64,000 nt of DNA from NCBI GenBank assembly GCA_963170055.1, contig CAUJGJ010000451.1, forward strand, positions 26,001-90,000, in the 5' to 3' direction. This stretch comes from Halisarca cf. caerulea (Eukaryota; Porifera; Demospongiae; Chondrillida; Halisarcidae). Under the pieces are notes generated by a model that saw nothing but the letters and a program-made list of their open reading frames with translations, did not search any database and had not been told where the DNA came from. Shown here in pieces: positions 35,801 to 41,730 of the stretch (its first letter is position 1; the number at the start of each line of letters is the position of its first letter). Position numbers and translations under genes: made by a program.

Positions 35801-38127
35801 ATAAGTGCTTTGGATAATTATAAGATCCACAAAAACTTTCATGGAATTATTAACCTGTTTTCCTTACATATTATCATTTCGTGGGATTGACATGGGGAAA
35901 CATGGCTGCCATACAATAGCACAAATTTATTTTTGTACGAAAACTAAAAAACAGTTCAGTTAGAAGTGTTTCAAAGGAATATTGGTACATTTTGACACAC
36001 TACCTACAAGATGAAGTAGTTAAAAACCCTTAATAGGCCAATCTCTTTAAAGAACTTCAAAGTCTGAACGCGAGGTATGGCTCCGCAACACCATTTAACA
36101 CAACAAGTTTAGCTGGACTGAGTGCACACTGTGCAAATTTCTGCATTTCCTAGCATATACAGTACATATTTATAGGATGTAAGATTTTGTTGTGTTGCAC
36201 TCAGTCCAGCTATATTCTGTCAGCTAAACTTGTTGTGTTAAATGGTGTTGCGGAGCCATACCTCGCGTTCAGACTTTGAAGTTCTTTAAAGAGATTGGCC
36301 TACTAAGGGTTTTTAACTACTTCATCTTGTAGGTAGTGTGTTGTGTGTTGTTGTGGGTAGCTGTGTTGCACTCAGTCCAGCTAAATTCTGTCTAGTCTTC
36401 GTCTAGCTTCATGTATGTATAGCCCCAAGCTCATCTAGCCCTATCTGCCCGTCTTGCCCTTCACCCACCTAGTCCTGTGCCTGTTTCACAACTTATCTTT
36501 GTTCCAAGTGCTTTTGGAGGATACTTTATTGATAAAGCCCTTTTCACAGTTACTGTACATACATATATATATGCAACAAGCCAAAATGCATGCTGGCCTT
36601 TTGTACAGGTGGCGGGTCAGCTGCCATTTGCAGCAATCTATGAATACAATTATCATGTTGTGAATATAATTATCATGCTCTTACTCATATACAGTATTAT
36701 CGTCAAACCATGAAGCCCAGCGCATTCATCAAAATTTGACTGAGCGTTTATCTAAGTTCGATTAATGATTAACCCATACTCCTAGGCAATATGGGCTGTC
36801 AACTGTGGCTATGTGCCCATATTACCTAGGAGTATGGGTTGGAATGATCATGCATATGGATTTTCAGAAATTCTGTTGTTCCACTGCACCACGACTCCCA
36901 AAATGATGATTTTGTATGCTGAACAATGAAGATAGTCCATTTACTTTTTAACCCGACTTTGCCAATTTTCATACGCATGATCATCAATCCGAGGGTTAGG
37001 TACGTGTACGTGCCCTTGTATGTACACTTGTTAGGTAGTAAATTGACTTGCTAAAGTGTCAGAGTACGGCGAGCAGAAAAAGCTTTATTTCTGCTTCAGC
37101 AATTAAGTTTTCATTCATTCTTTGGCTTACGCAGGTTTCATAATTTCCTTTATCAAACAAATAACAGAAGTTACACAAATATCGTTCAGTTCAACAGCGT
37201 GGCGGATATTCAAGATCATCGATAAGGTGATCCTTTAGCAAAACAAGACGAGAAGTAGTGACTCAAAATATAGGCACTAAATGGACAGTCGTAGGCACGG
37301 TGGTTAAGTAATCGCTCACCTTTGATGCAACATTTGTCTCCTGAGAAAATAAACGATACCTAACAATCCTTGCGTGCTCAAGTTGTAAGCGGCGATGATT
37401 TCTATTGGTATAAAAACCTCGATGGTGCATTACCGTAAGTAACCTAAATACTATATGCAACTCATAAAAATCAGTTCCACATAAGACAACGCCATTTTGT
37501 CAGAGGCATGTGCCAATTCACGTGGCCTACCTTTACATCCTTTATAATCGTGTGGACGCAATCTGAAAATTTCAATGCGAATTGGAACTGCAAAATTGCC
37601 CAATGTGCTTTGAAGTTGAATCACGTGTGGATATGGCTAATATGACAGCTCAAGTTTTTGTGAAAAATGCATGGGCGAGACCGACCCGCCATCTTAAATT
37701 ATATTTAACATATTATTACAGTGTCTTTATACCAATTTGTGTAGGTATATCAATTAGAAGAGCTTTCTCACTATCTGGATGAACAACTCAGCCATTCAAA
37801 AAAGAAGAATTTCAGATTAGATCATGCACCTGGAAGGGAAGTATTACATCCTGTGGATCCTCTTATGTCTGCTGAAGATTTCCAGAAGAGCCCAATAAGC
37901 ATAATAAAGATAAAGGATCAGTATGAAAAGGTTCAGTTTGAGCAACAGCAAATTGCGCATGAGCAGCTGTCTTCTTTTAAGGAGAAGCATGTTTCCAGAA
38001 ATGAAAGGAAATTGATTAATTTGCATTGTTCTGGAAGCATTTGGGCAGACTTGCATACTTTGAGAAAAATTTCTCCTGTTGAAAGCTGTGTTGAGGCTAA
38101 GAAGAAAATGATAGGGAATTGCAAGTG
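8856..38127 (+). CDS. Unidentified coiled-coil-like protein, 7+ exons with giant introns
   Basis: Exons 8856-9188 (ATG start), 9258-9353, 11562-11608, 16691-16816, 26591-26677, 30752-30959 and 37745-38127. All borders are AG/GT, mostly GTAAGT-like, and the phases (0,0,2,2,2,0,2) chain without a stop, giving about 430 residues. I do not recognise the family. Exon 1 is basic with two adjacent cysteines (KVKCRRADCDLPSFFC) and an arginine-rich stretch; exon 4 has SVWNAPDDL; exon 6 has FSSDDWVDF; exon 7 begins VYQLEELSHYLDEQL and continues with a charged helical stretch (IKDQYEKVQFEQQQ) likely to form a coiled coil. Introns reach about 10 kb and are full of transposons. An alternative donor after 26775 would extend exon 5 with a Cys/His-rich peptide (CVACQCAHHEPRYWF), but in a phase that does not join exon 6. 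The 3' end was not found. Confidence 0.65.
9504..9840 (+). repeat. Palindromic repeat family PAL, copy 2
   Basis: Same layout as copy 1: leader with ACCATTTAAAAATGGTAAAA, 16-bp units (AGGGCTAGATGAGCATA type), and a hairpin core whose two arms (TGTGCAAATTCCTACATCC and its complement) flank a loop near 9785-9800. It follows a short (GTAT)n tract. Confidence 0.7.
10294..10907 (+). mobile_element. POGK-like non-autonomous element, copy A
   Basis: A 614-bp element flanked by TA on both sides, starting CTGTATTTGTTTGAATA and ending GAACGAATACGG. Both arms contain degenerate repeats of the type GAATAGAAGCCGGGGCTC. The middle carries a short open frame with MSKRKPHDLKFEFKAIECVK, which resembles the Brinker-type DNA-binding N-terminus of POGK/Tigger transposases (recalled pattern: RKSY.LEFKLK.IE.A). 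The rest of a transposase is absent, so the element must be mobilised in trans if active. Confidence 0.65.
11244..11417. mobile_element. TA-flanked miniature element, family CAGTGGGCCC, copy 1
   Basis: A 174-bp element between TA dinucleotides, starting CAGTGGGCCCTCATTTATC and ending GCAGGTGTAACTG. It contains GATAATCCAGGTG and GATTCACAGCA. A second copy is at 59952-60114. Confidence 0.75.
11640..12180. other. Intron stretch without recognised feature
   Basis: No exon, complete element or RNA gene was found. A short inverted repeat around TTATTCCTCCCCCAT / ATGGGGGAGGAATAA lies at about 11899-11938. Confidence 0.5.
12185..12535 (+). other. Possible element fragment with 100-codon open frame
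   Basis: Begins TACCGTATTCTCTCTAAA, like the ends of the miniature element at 38350. An open frame (12221-12532) contains a Cys-rich stretch SPCTTCGWKRGQYCSKRC. I do not recognise it, and no splice context or partner end was found. Confidence 0.3.
12745..13960. repeat. Dispersed duplication, copy 1 (with inserted element)
   Basis: About 450 bp of this segment is homologous to 46570-46990. Both have a block near CTACCCTTTACCCACC, then GAAGGGTTGCG, then ATGGCGTCTTTTCC and ACACTCCCCATGAGG. Copy 1 is split by a 759-bp element; the copy at 46 kb is not. Nature of the duplicated unit unknown. Confidence 0.7.
12835..13593. mobile_element. DNA element with GTGTTCACAC ends and GGC target duplication
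   Basis: A 759-bp element starting GTGTTCACACTAATCTGG and ending TAGTGTGAACAC, with GGC directly before and after it. The subterminal region repeats GGATCGAATCCGGATTG-type words. The 3-bp duplication and GTGTTCACAC ends suggest a PIF/Harbinger-like group, which is inference. The related locus at 46670 shows the unoccupied site with a single GGC. Confidence 0.75.
14290..14500 (+). repeat. Dispersed repeat with MF(Q/E)NCFCLL frame, copy 1
   Basis: Homologous to 52620-52830 on the other strand. Both encode an open frame starting MFxNCFCLL of about 61-63 codons, with insertions and mismatches between them. Probably parts of an unknown transposon. Confidence 0.5.
14696..15095 (+). repeat. Palindromic repeat family PAL, copy 3 (full foldback)
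   Basis: Starts with ACCATTTAAAAATGGTAAAA. The 16-bp units (AGGGCTAGACGTGCATA type) are on both sides of the core, in inverted order, so that nearly the whole 300 bp from about 14790 to 15090 can fold back. The core is the GGATGTGGGAATTTGCAC arm and its complement. Confidence 0.7.
15100..15325 (+). repeat. Dispersed repeat with ISEGSFR peptide and hairpin, copy 1
   Basis: Contains a frame reading HVISEGSFRAEEFFK followed by ATTCGAGTTTCCAGGG and a complementary AAACTTGAATT. The copy at 63327-63594 has the same order. See that entry for boundaries. Confidence 0.5.
15330..16490. other. Intron stretch without recognised feature
   Basis: Part of the intron between exons 3 and 4 of the plus-strand gene. 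A 94-codon open frame at 15634-15918 has no recognisable motif or splice context. No terminal repeats were found. Confidence 0.5.
16496..16661. mobile_element. Probable TA-flanked miniature element (GGACA family)
   Basis: Right end GTGTCCACTTTGGAGATTTC followed by CCTGTA resembles the end of the 47004 element. The left end GGATCTCTGAATAAAG pairs only loosely. The interior is rich in TGTCCT words. Ends are approximate. Confidence 0.4.
17076..17516. mobile_element. hAT-like miniature element with poly-G tracts
   Basis: Starts CAGGGCTGCATACAGGATTT and ends GAAATCGTGGCATCCCTG, a matching inverted pair. Flanks ACAGTTTA and ACAGTAGT look like an 8-bp target duplication with two changes. The interior has long G runs (about 17420-17440 and 17462-17471). 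Confidence 0.55.
17795..17851. repeat. Poly-G followed by poly-C tract
   Basis: A G run, CACT, then a C run of about 20. It could form a hairpin. Length may be unreliable in an assembly. Confidence 0.85.
17931..19156 (-). mobile_element. Tc1-like element with tandem ACGATCGTAAT arms
   Basis: The ends match as inverted repeats: ATGTGTCATAAAAAAATTCA on the left and the complement of ATGTGTCTTAAAAAAGTTCA on the right. Inside, both arms are made of repeats around ATCGTAATACGAT. A 116-codon transposase N-terminus lies between (18564-18911). The catalytic part is deleted. Confidence 0.65.
18564..18911 (-). pseudogene. Tc1-like transposase N-terminal HTH fragment
   Basis: Starts MVYSDYKKQRIVFWRNEGLK and continues with SIYKKLRSEGLSCTREGV, the paired helix-turn-helix DNA-binding region of a Tc1/mariner-type transposase, then ADDETTVAELQKLL. 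The frame ends after 116 codons, where a full transposase would have about 340. It is too short to act as a transposase but could still bind ends. Confidence 0.7.
19160..20205. other. Intron stretch without recognised feature
   Basis: No exon, complete element or tandem repeat was seen. Confidence 0.5.
20210..20400. mobile_element. TA-flanked miniature element, related to 1009-1184
   Basis: The right 130 bp closely match the element at 1009-1184 (GGATTATAGAGGTCAGTTTG, then GGATTAGGCAGGTTCC), ending at CACTG followed by TA. The left end is diverged. Confidence 0.65.
20429..20533. repeat. Nested palindrome
   Basis: Outer arms CAGTTAAACCATGG / CCATGGTTTAACTG enclose inner arms TGTCATTTATCACAC / GTGTGATAAATGACA around GAGCAAAGTGA. 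It could extrude as a cruciform, or be the terminal hairpin of an element. Confidence 0.75.
20540..22610. other. Intron stretch; one inverted repeat only
   Basis: At 21352-21480, TAGTCCAGCC pairs with GGCTGGACTA, and AGATACTTTAACCT pairs with AGGTTAGAGTATCT, suggesting a small foldback element. Otherwise only open frames without motifs are present. Confidence 0.45.
22616..22724. repeat. Two-copy 56-bp tandem duplication
   Basis: The unit starting GAATAACCATGGTAAAAT is repeated almost without change at 22672. It looks like a recent slippage or unequal exchange event. Confidence 0.9.
22988..23376. mobile_element. TA-flanked miniature element, GAGAGGTTTAGCAC ends
   Basis: A 389-bp element starting GAGAGGTTTAGCACTACGT and ending GTTGTGCTAAACCTCTC, with TA on both sides. 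Subterminal ACGTAA words recur in both arms. No coding content recognised. Confidence 0.7.
23850..24600 (-). pseudogene. Tc1/mariner-like transposase remnant
   Basis: Read from 24600: SDLLEKFKVKLGEEVLYSEQ, WTFAKYCQAIRETSKAKQLE, then FTD (first catalytic Asp) followed by a stop, KVHIWTSISKQGATSI, HQDKEPKH (second Asp in QD) and DINHIEKVW (catalytic Glu) in a shifted frame. The three DDE positions survive, but the frame is broken by several stops. The N-terminal DNA-binding region is missing, cut at the POGK-like element that starts near 24611. Confidence 0.7.
24611..24798 (+). mobile_element. POGK-like non-autonomous element, copy B (right part)
   Basis: Matches the right third of copy A (AAAGAGTGCTGGT, GGATGTCCAAACAGACTTG, AGCAGCCATTTTCC) and ends GAACGAATACGG before TA. 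The left two thirds are missing. Confidence 0.7.
24858..25808 (+). pseudogene. BEN-domain protein pseudogene 1
   Basis: Starts MSAPNCKILVHWTEGRFKG and runs through ATGELVKVVWGKSKKMYEAV, a small N-terminal module that I associate with BEN-domain proteins of early-branching animals. After a stop at 25036 the frame is broken. From 25332 it resumes with a Pro/Ala-rich linker, then the BEN domain: LLDTCLSSSCSRRNLVS, a TGA, LAVCIFSMKERSRSNSTGV, and a C-terminal helix region ending at the stop at 25806. BEN domains bind DNA or chromatin and often repress transcription. No introns are apparent, so it may be a retrocopy or transposon-borne gene, but no poly-A tail was found. Confidence 0.65.
25815..26580. 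other. Intron stretch with element fragment
   Basis: CAGTGTAACCTGTCTAATG at 25919 resembles the end of the element at 1009, but no partner end was identified. Nothing else is recognised. Confidence 0.4.
27410..27957. mobile_element. Miniature element, TTCTCTA-ended family, copy 1
   Basis: Left end TACGTATGTTCTCTAAAT and right end the complement of TACAGTATATTCTCTACAAA. The right 110 bp, inverted, match 38350-38475 (TTTTCTAAAAC, TCTCTA..TTTGA, TATTTCGT/TATTTTGT blocks). Confidence 0.55.
27960..28500. other. Intron stretch; short hairpin
   Basis: A small inverted repeat CGCCCGAGGGCG sits near 28210 between two TATTTATAG/AGTAAATA-like words. A short frame starting MNKEIDFDMDVMVSK at 28366 has no support. 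Confidence 0.4.
28510..29063. mobile_element. piggyBac-like miniature element (TTAA)
   Basis: A 554-bp element with perfect 17-bp ends CCCTCTGACCCGACCCC and complement, directly flanked by TTAA at 28506-28509 and 29064-29067. TTAA target duplication with ends beginning CCC is typical of piggyBac relatives. No transposase is present. Confidence 0.8.
29070..30745. other. Intron stretch; minor repeats
   Basis: GCTTTTCGGAAAGC and TTTCCGAAAAGC at 29090-29125 can pair. A phrase around CTCCTTTGATGTATGATG (about 29307) recurs at about 31570 in a LINE remnant. No exon recognised. Confidence 0.45.
30965..31605. other. Intron stretch without recognised feature
   Basis: A possible element end (AGTGGAGTCTAGCTGGATAAG type) lies near 31115. 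No partner end was found. Confidence 0.4.
31610..32089 (-). pseudogene. CR1/L2-like LINE: end of ORF1 and start of endonuclease
   Basis: Reading from 32089: VYINDDYTPTQRKKKTELL and SYISQGMLYREGTKIDSL are the usual end of ORF1 in this LINE group. DDLGLYYWNINSLTIDKL then matches the start of an APE-type endonuclease, and in a shifted frame ITETWLKPY is the next APE block. The element stops near 31610, before the reverse transcriptase. It continues the fragment at 34257-35031, from which it is separated by an inserted DNA element. Confidence 0.65.
33040..33814 (+). mobile_element. Tc1-derived non-autonomous element
   Basis: A 775-bp element between TA dinucleotides. The ends are CAGTACGAGTCATAGAAAAC and the complement of CAGTACGCGTCATAGAAAAC. 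Subterminal AACCGTTA/CCGCTAAC words recur. It contains a transposase N-terminal remnant (33300-33545). Confidence 0.8.
33300..33545 (+). pseudogene. Tc1-like transposase HTH remnant
   Basis: The frame reading VSAIVRKYQKYGTLSRRPGS, then RMREDNETTAAATQLLKLHE, matches the helix-turn-helix and linker of Tc1-like transposases. A stop-free stretch of about 80 codons exists only with a frame change. No DDE domain follows. Confidence 0.6.
34048..34131. repeat. Hairpin
   Basis: Arms GGTCAGTAGCCAAAATATA and its exact complement, with ACGTATGG / CCATACGT outside them. It lies inside the 32090-34256 element, near its right end. Confidence 0.8.
34257..35031 (-). pseudogene. CR1/L2-like LINE ORF1 with PHD-like finger
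   Basis: Starts MSESQRSKVQRFKAKLHW at 35031. The cysteine/histidine pattern IALCDNDIAESW, CDGICQAWIHRCYAG and, after a frameshift, PYFCPQCKRKR matches the PHD-like zinc finger that opens ORF1 of many invertebrate CR1/L2-group LINEs. A second block with RTHERELRRNNFVIVNIKEE and LILIMLQDYASKMG leads to the insertion point at 34257. ORF1 proteins of this type bind RNA or chromatin. At least one frameshift makes it inactive. Confidence 0.6.
35143..35553. mobile_element. hAT-like miniature element with CTCCC duplication
   Basis: Starts CAGGGGCGTAATTAGCAC and ends GGTTGCGCCACTG, the familiar CAGTGGCG-type ends of hAT miniature elements. CTCCC occurs directly before (35138-35142) and after (35554-35558). 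It has a C run at 35519-35528. Confidence 0.65.
35560..35990. other. Stretch without recognised feature
   Basis: Nothing recognised apart from two short inverted GGTAAC/GTTACC words near 35750-35790. Confidence 0.5.
35995..36341. repeat. Large palindrome with 121-bp arms
   Basis: The left arm 35995-36115 and right arm 36221-36341 are complementary with one mismatch seen (AATAGG versus AGTAGG). The 105-bp spacer is the hairpin core of the PAL repeat (GACTGAGTGCACACTGTGC and CACTCAGTCCAGC). Arms include GGTATGGCTCCGCAACACC. Confidence 0.9.
36342..36545 (-). repeat. Palindromic repeat family PAL, copy 4
   Basis: Inverted relative to copies 1-3: CTCAGTCCAGCTAAATTCTG, then CTAGCCCTATCTGCCC, then CAACTTATCTTTGTTCCAAG and GCTTTTGGAGGATACTTT. 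It stops short of the ACCATTTAAA leader. Confidence 0.6.
36609..37694. mobile_element. TTAA-type element, GGTGGCGGGTC ends, copy 2
   Basis: Left end GGTGGCGGGTCAGCTGCC and right end complementary to GATGGCGGGTCGGTCTC, followed by TTAA. Long blocks match the inverted 62492-63086 element, including GCCATTTGCAGCA and GTACGGCGAGCAGAA versus GTACGCCGAACAGAA. About 430 bp (37200-37630) are extra relative to the other copy. Confidence 0.65.
36771..36842. repeat. Hairpin, 25-bp arms
   Basis: AACCCATACTCCTAGG plus CAATATGGGC pairs with GCCCATATTACCTAGGAG plus TATGGGTT around an 18-bp loop. It lies inside the TTAA-type element and is absent from the copy at 62.5 kb, so it is probably a small later insertion. 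Confidence 0.75.
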
Positions 38128-38187
38128 GTTAGTTCTGCTGATATGTGTATATGCACAATACGCTGCCCTCCAAAAGAAAGTTAACAG

Positions 38188-38301
38188 TGACGTCATCATA
38201 AAAAAATGGCGGCGACAACGAACACAATGAATAGGACTGATTTATTGTCATCATATAAAATGTTGGTGAATAACTATTATCAACTGAACCTGAAATGTTA
38301 A
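38188..38301 (+). promoter_or_regulatory. CRE plus YY1-like ATGGCGGC cluster and possible first exon
   Basis: TGACGTCA at 38188-38195 is followed 11 bp later by AAAATGGCGGCGAC. CRE and YY1-like sites are often paired in animal core promoters. The ATG (38206) opens a 31-codon frame starting MAATTNTMNRTDLLSSYKML. It could be the start of a plus-strand transcript leading to the BEN pseudogene at 39434, but no donor could be fixed. Confidence 0.3.
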
Positions 38302-38349
38302 AGAATATTAGGAAATTGGCAAAATGACTTTTCTCTTCTGTAACGGTTA

Positions 38350-38640
38350 CCGTATATTCTCTAAAAATTCAGCACTCCATAATTTCATGTTGAAAATATC
38401 TCTATACTTTGACGAAATGGCCATTTTCTAAAACTTCATTGTGTTCTCCAATATTTCGTCGTCCAAATTTTCAGCCTAATATTAACTGTAGAATTGAATC
38501 CAAGTTTTGTAATTCTTACAGTGGTTCTTCTTCCTGTACTTCGAATGGAGTATTTGCTGTTTTTGATCAGCAGATGTAGGGCTACCATTGAGTGTGGACG
38601 AAAAAATGGCAGCTACGTGACGAGCTATCCTCTTAAAATT
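38350..38640. mobile_element. Miniature element, TTCTCTA-ended family, copy 2 (partial)
   Basis: Starts TACCGTATATTCTCTAAA and matches the inverted right part of 27410-27957 over about 110 bp. The other end was not found. Confidence 0.5.
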
Positions 38641-38840
38641 GCAAACTGTTCACAAACGAGCTAAGAAAAGCACTTTAGTGTTCTTTTCACTACTTTTCTG
38701 GGTTATTTAATGGACCACTGACATGTATCAGAATTTTTTGATACGTGAAAAAGATTAAATAATCATGCAGTTTGATATCCATTTTAGTGTTGTCATGCAC
38801 ATAGTGGAGGAGTTATAAACCGCAGAATATGCCCAAAATC

Positions 38841-39178
38841 CAATAGTGTTAGCCAGCACTACATTGCCAACTGACAATAAGAAATGTTATGATACTGCCT
38901 GTCACAAAGCAGTATAACAAAGATTACACATGTGTTCACCAAAGCCAGTTATATATGGCAACATACGGACAGCAGCATATCAAATCCGACATGCTCATGG
39001 CCTAAGTAAGCATCTTATTGTAAGCAGGACCGACCCATGGATATGTTGTCACATATAACTTGCTTTGGTGAACACATGACATTGTGTATTCTTTGTTATA
39101 CTTCTGAATCTTCATGACAGGTAGTATCATTACATTTCTTAGTGTCAGTTGGCAATGTGGTGCATGCTGGCACTATTA
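38841..39178. mobile_element. Foldback element with ~130-bp inverted arms
   Basis: Arms 38841-38970 and 39055-39178 are complementary with scattered differences (CATTGCCAACTGACA, GAAATGTTATGATACT, GTGTTCACCAAAGC and complements). The arms make up most of the 338 bp. No coding content. Confidence 0.7.
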
Positions 39179-39433
39179 GGGGAAGTGCATGAGAGTCGTG
39201 TTTCTGTCAGCACAGTATTCGAGATTCGTTCAGGTATGCAAGATTTGGTTAACCCTACATTTTCTACAGTACTGATTAGAATTAGGCTACCTTATTCTCG
39301 CAGTTAGATTGCATTCATACAATATGACCGCTCGTGTACACGCGTATGCATGCACTTAATTAACACATCCTCTTATGTCATTGCTTATTGCCAAGGTGAG
39401 ATTCGCAAGTGATTATCTGATCTGCGTTGAAGA

Positions 39434-41449
39434 ATCAGATCTTGGTAGAATGGCTGGACTCTAAAGACAAAGGAAGCAGGAACCGTGTGAACGTCAAGCA
39501 CATAGAACAGGGTAAGGGCGCAATCAGGGTAGGCATCTGTGTAAGCGTGAAATTGGTTGTCTGCGCTACAAAGTGTAAAAGTCATGATAGACTGGCGTGG
39601 AAGACCCCCACAAAGAAAACGAGAAGTAGCGCTAAGGCATCTATCAGCAAGCCGAAGAATGCACCAGTGGAGAAGAAAACAGGCCTCTGCAAGCCAAGGA
39701 ATAATAGAGAAGTGGTTGTGGTTGTGCAAAGGATCCCCATCACGTGCAGTGCAAGGCAAAGTGGAAACGTCTGATAGCACGGACAGTTTGCTGGTAGTCA
39801 GCACAAGTGGCAATGAACTGGAAACAAGCAGAATTGTTTTGGCAGATATACTGTAACTAAGAGTAACAGGAAGGCAGTACCTTTGGACATTTCAAGAAAG
39901 CGGCCATCACCAGATATTCCTTTACAGCTTGTATCTTTAGCATCAGGCCAGCCACCAGAGATATCGAACCAACTATCCTGTCAGCAGCAGCCATCATGAT
40001 CAACACCACCCCTATCATTGTTATTAGGGACCTTTTGCAACTCGTAACAAGTAGTTCATAACGAATATTTGTACTTGTCTTGTACCTGTCTCTTGACTAT
40101 CTTTAATTAGTTTTGCTACTCATAACGTGATGCAATATGGATACAGTAACATTTACGTCGTCATAGACCCAAGGAAAACATGTATGTAGCTCGCTACTTC
40201 TTTCTTTCACCAGGGAAGCATTTCAGAACAGTCAAGTGTCGACATTTCTCACTTTTCAGATGCATGCCATAAGCTCTGTAAGTAACGAAATATTGTACTC
40301 TATTGCAAACTTTTGGCAAACTTTCTTTCCTTTGTAGAACTTCTTTTGGTGTTTCGGCCATTCCCCTCAGTCTTTGGTATAGCTAAAATGCTTCAGAAGC
40401 AACTTTAATGTGGAATACCTTGCTAAATTCCTAAGCTTATCTATTGAAAGAACACTCGTATGCGTGTTACGAGTGACCAACCACTCACTCGTGAAAACAA
40501 ACTCAAATTTCGGTGGGTGACGAGTCATTCTGGCCAATTATGAGTAAGCTCTTGTGATTGGCCCAAATTAAGAATTGCAAACGGTTCCAATTGTTGCTGC
40601 CATCACCACTACAACCTTTATCCCCGTCATTATTTCCGCCATCACCACCACAATCTTTATCACCATCATTGTTTACGCCATCACCACCACAACCTTTATT
40701 ACCGTGATTGTTAACGCCATCACCACTACAACCTATATCCCTGTCATTATTTCCGCCATCACCACCACAACCTTTATCCCCATCATTATTTCTGCCATTA
40801 CCACCACAACCTTCATCATTATCATTGTTTACGCCATCACCGCCACGCCCCAAATCACCATATTGTTACCATCATGCCCATCATAACCCCTTTGGCTGTT
40901 AACTCATCCTTTTGATATCCCTCCCTATCTCCCATATGCATACCTTCCACCTCATTCCTCCCCCTATCCACCACCATAACCATGTTACCCATTGCCTAAT
41001 ATCCTCCCCCCCCCACCATCCACTTCAACCACACAACAGGTAGCCCAAACACGACACTGCCCTAATTGCCAGCTGTCAACTCCCAGATCAGCTCCTCGTC
41101 AGTATGGCAGGATAGAGGAAGATTCCATTGATTTTGAAAAAGTGCTCGAGACCGATGATAGTGAGCTAAGGGTGAAGCAAAGTGTGATAGTGGAATGTTT
41201 TAATTGGCCAGCTCAGAGTCTAATTTTGCTGTTTGACTTGTCAGGAAGTGCTTTAGCAAGTCAGAGAGAGCTACAGTGAATTGCGCTTGTATTGGCGAGA
41301 AACAGCTTTCTCCAAGACGTATGCAGGGAGTGAAGTCTGCTGTATATGGATTTTATCCACTTCAGCCTGGGCAAGAAGAAGCACACACCTGGTCCAAGTA
41401 CGGGAATGTCATTGACAGTAGCTGTCGCCAGGTAGCACGTTCATTACAT
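39434..41449 (+). pseudogene. BEN-domain protein pseudogene 2
   Basis: The N-terminal module ILVEWLDSKDKGSRNRVNV is followed by GICVSVKL, paralleling ILVHWTEGRFKGS in pseudogene 1. A basic Lys/Ser-rich linker and NRKAVPLDISRKRPSPD follow in other frames. A Cys-pair region (RHCPNCQLSTPRSAPRQYG) with acidic EEDSIDFEKVLETDDSE sits at about 41040-41170. The BEN domain then reads, in the third frame, SNFAV, TGA, LVRKCFSKSERATVN, GEKQLSPRRMQGVKSAVYG and AIDSSC-like VIDSSCRQVARSLH before TAA at 41449. Frame changes and the TGA show it is broken, unless unseen introns explain some shifts. The 39-bp minisatellite at 40594 lies in its middle. Confidence 0.55.
40594..40870. repeat. 39-bp minisatellite, about seven units
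   Basis: Units of the form GCCATCACCACCACAACC then TTTATCCCCGTCATTATTTC. Both strands stay open through it because the unit is 13 codons long; the resulting repetitive frames are not taken as genes. Confidence 0.85.
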
Positions 41450-41730
41450 TAATATGTCTAACCTGTTTTTATTTATTTTGTTATAATAGTGTTTGGCATT
41501 TTTACAGTTCTATACTCAGTCTGTTCACTGCCATTTTGTTTTATACATCATTATGTTATATTAATTAATATTGTATTTTTGATATGATACACACTGTTGT
41601 GGTGATATTAAATGCAAAATGCCCATAACTACAGTATATTACATGATTGCTATAATACACATTATAATAATAGTATCTAAATTAAAACTGTCTTCAATAA
41701 AAAACAATGCCATGCAATTAATTTAAAATG
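41450..41730. other. AT-rich stretch without recognised feature
   Basis: Lies between the BEN pseudogene and the Tc1-like transposase; probably the 3' flank of one of them. Confidence 0.4.

Noticed and set aside
39385..39813. 142-codon minus-strand frame
   Set aside because: It is the shadow of the BEN pseudogene module on the plus strand, which has the recognisable motif.
40503..40886. Asn/Asp/Gly-rich and Ile/Thr-rich frames
   Set aside because: Both come from a 39-bp minisatellite whose length is a multiple of three.
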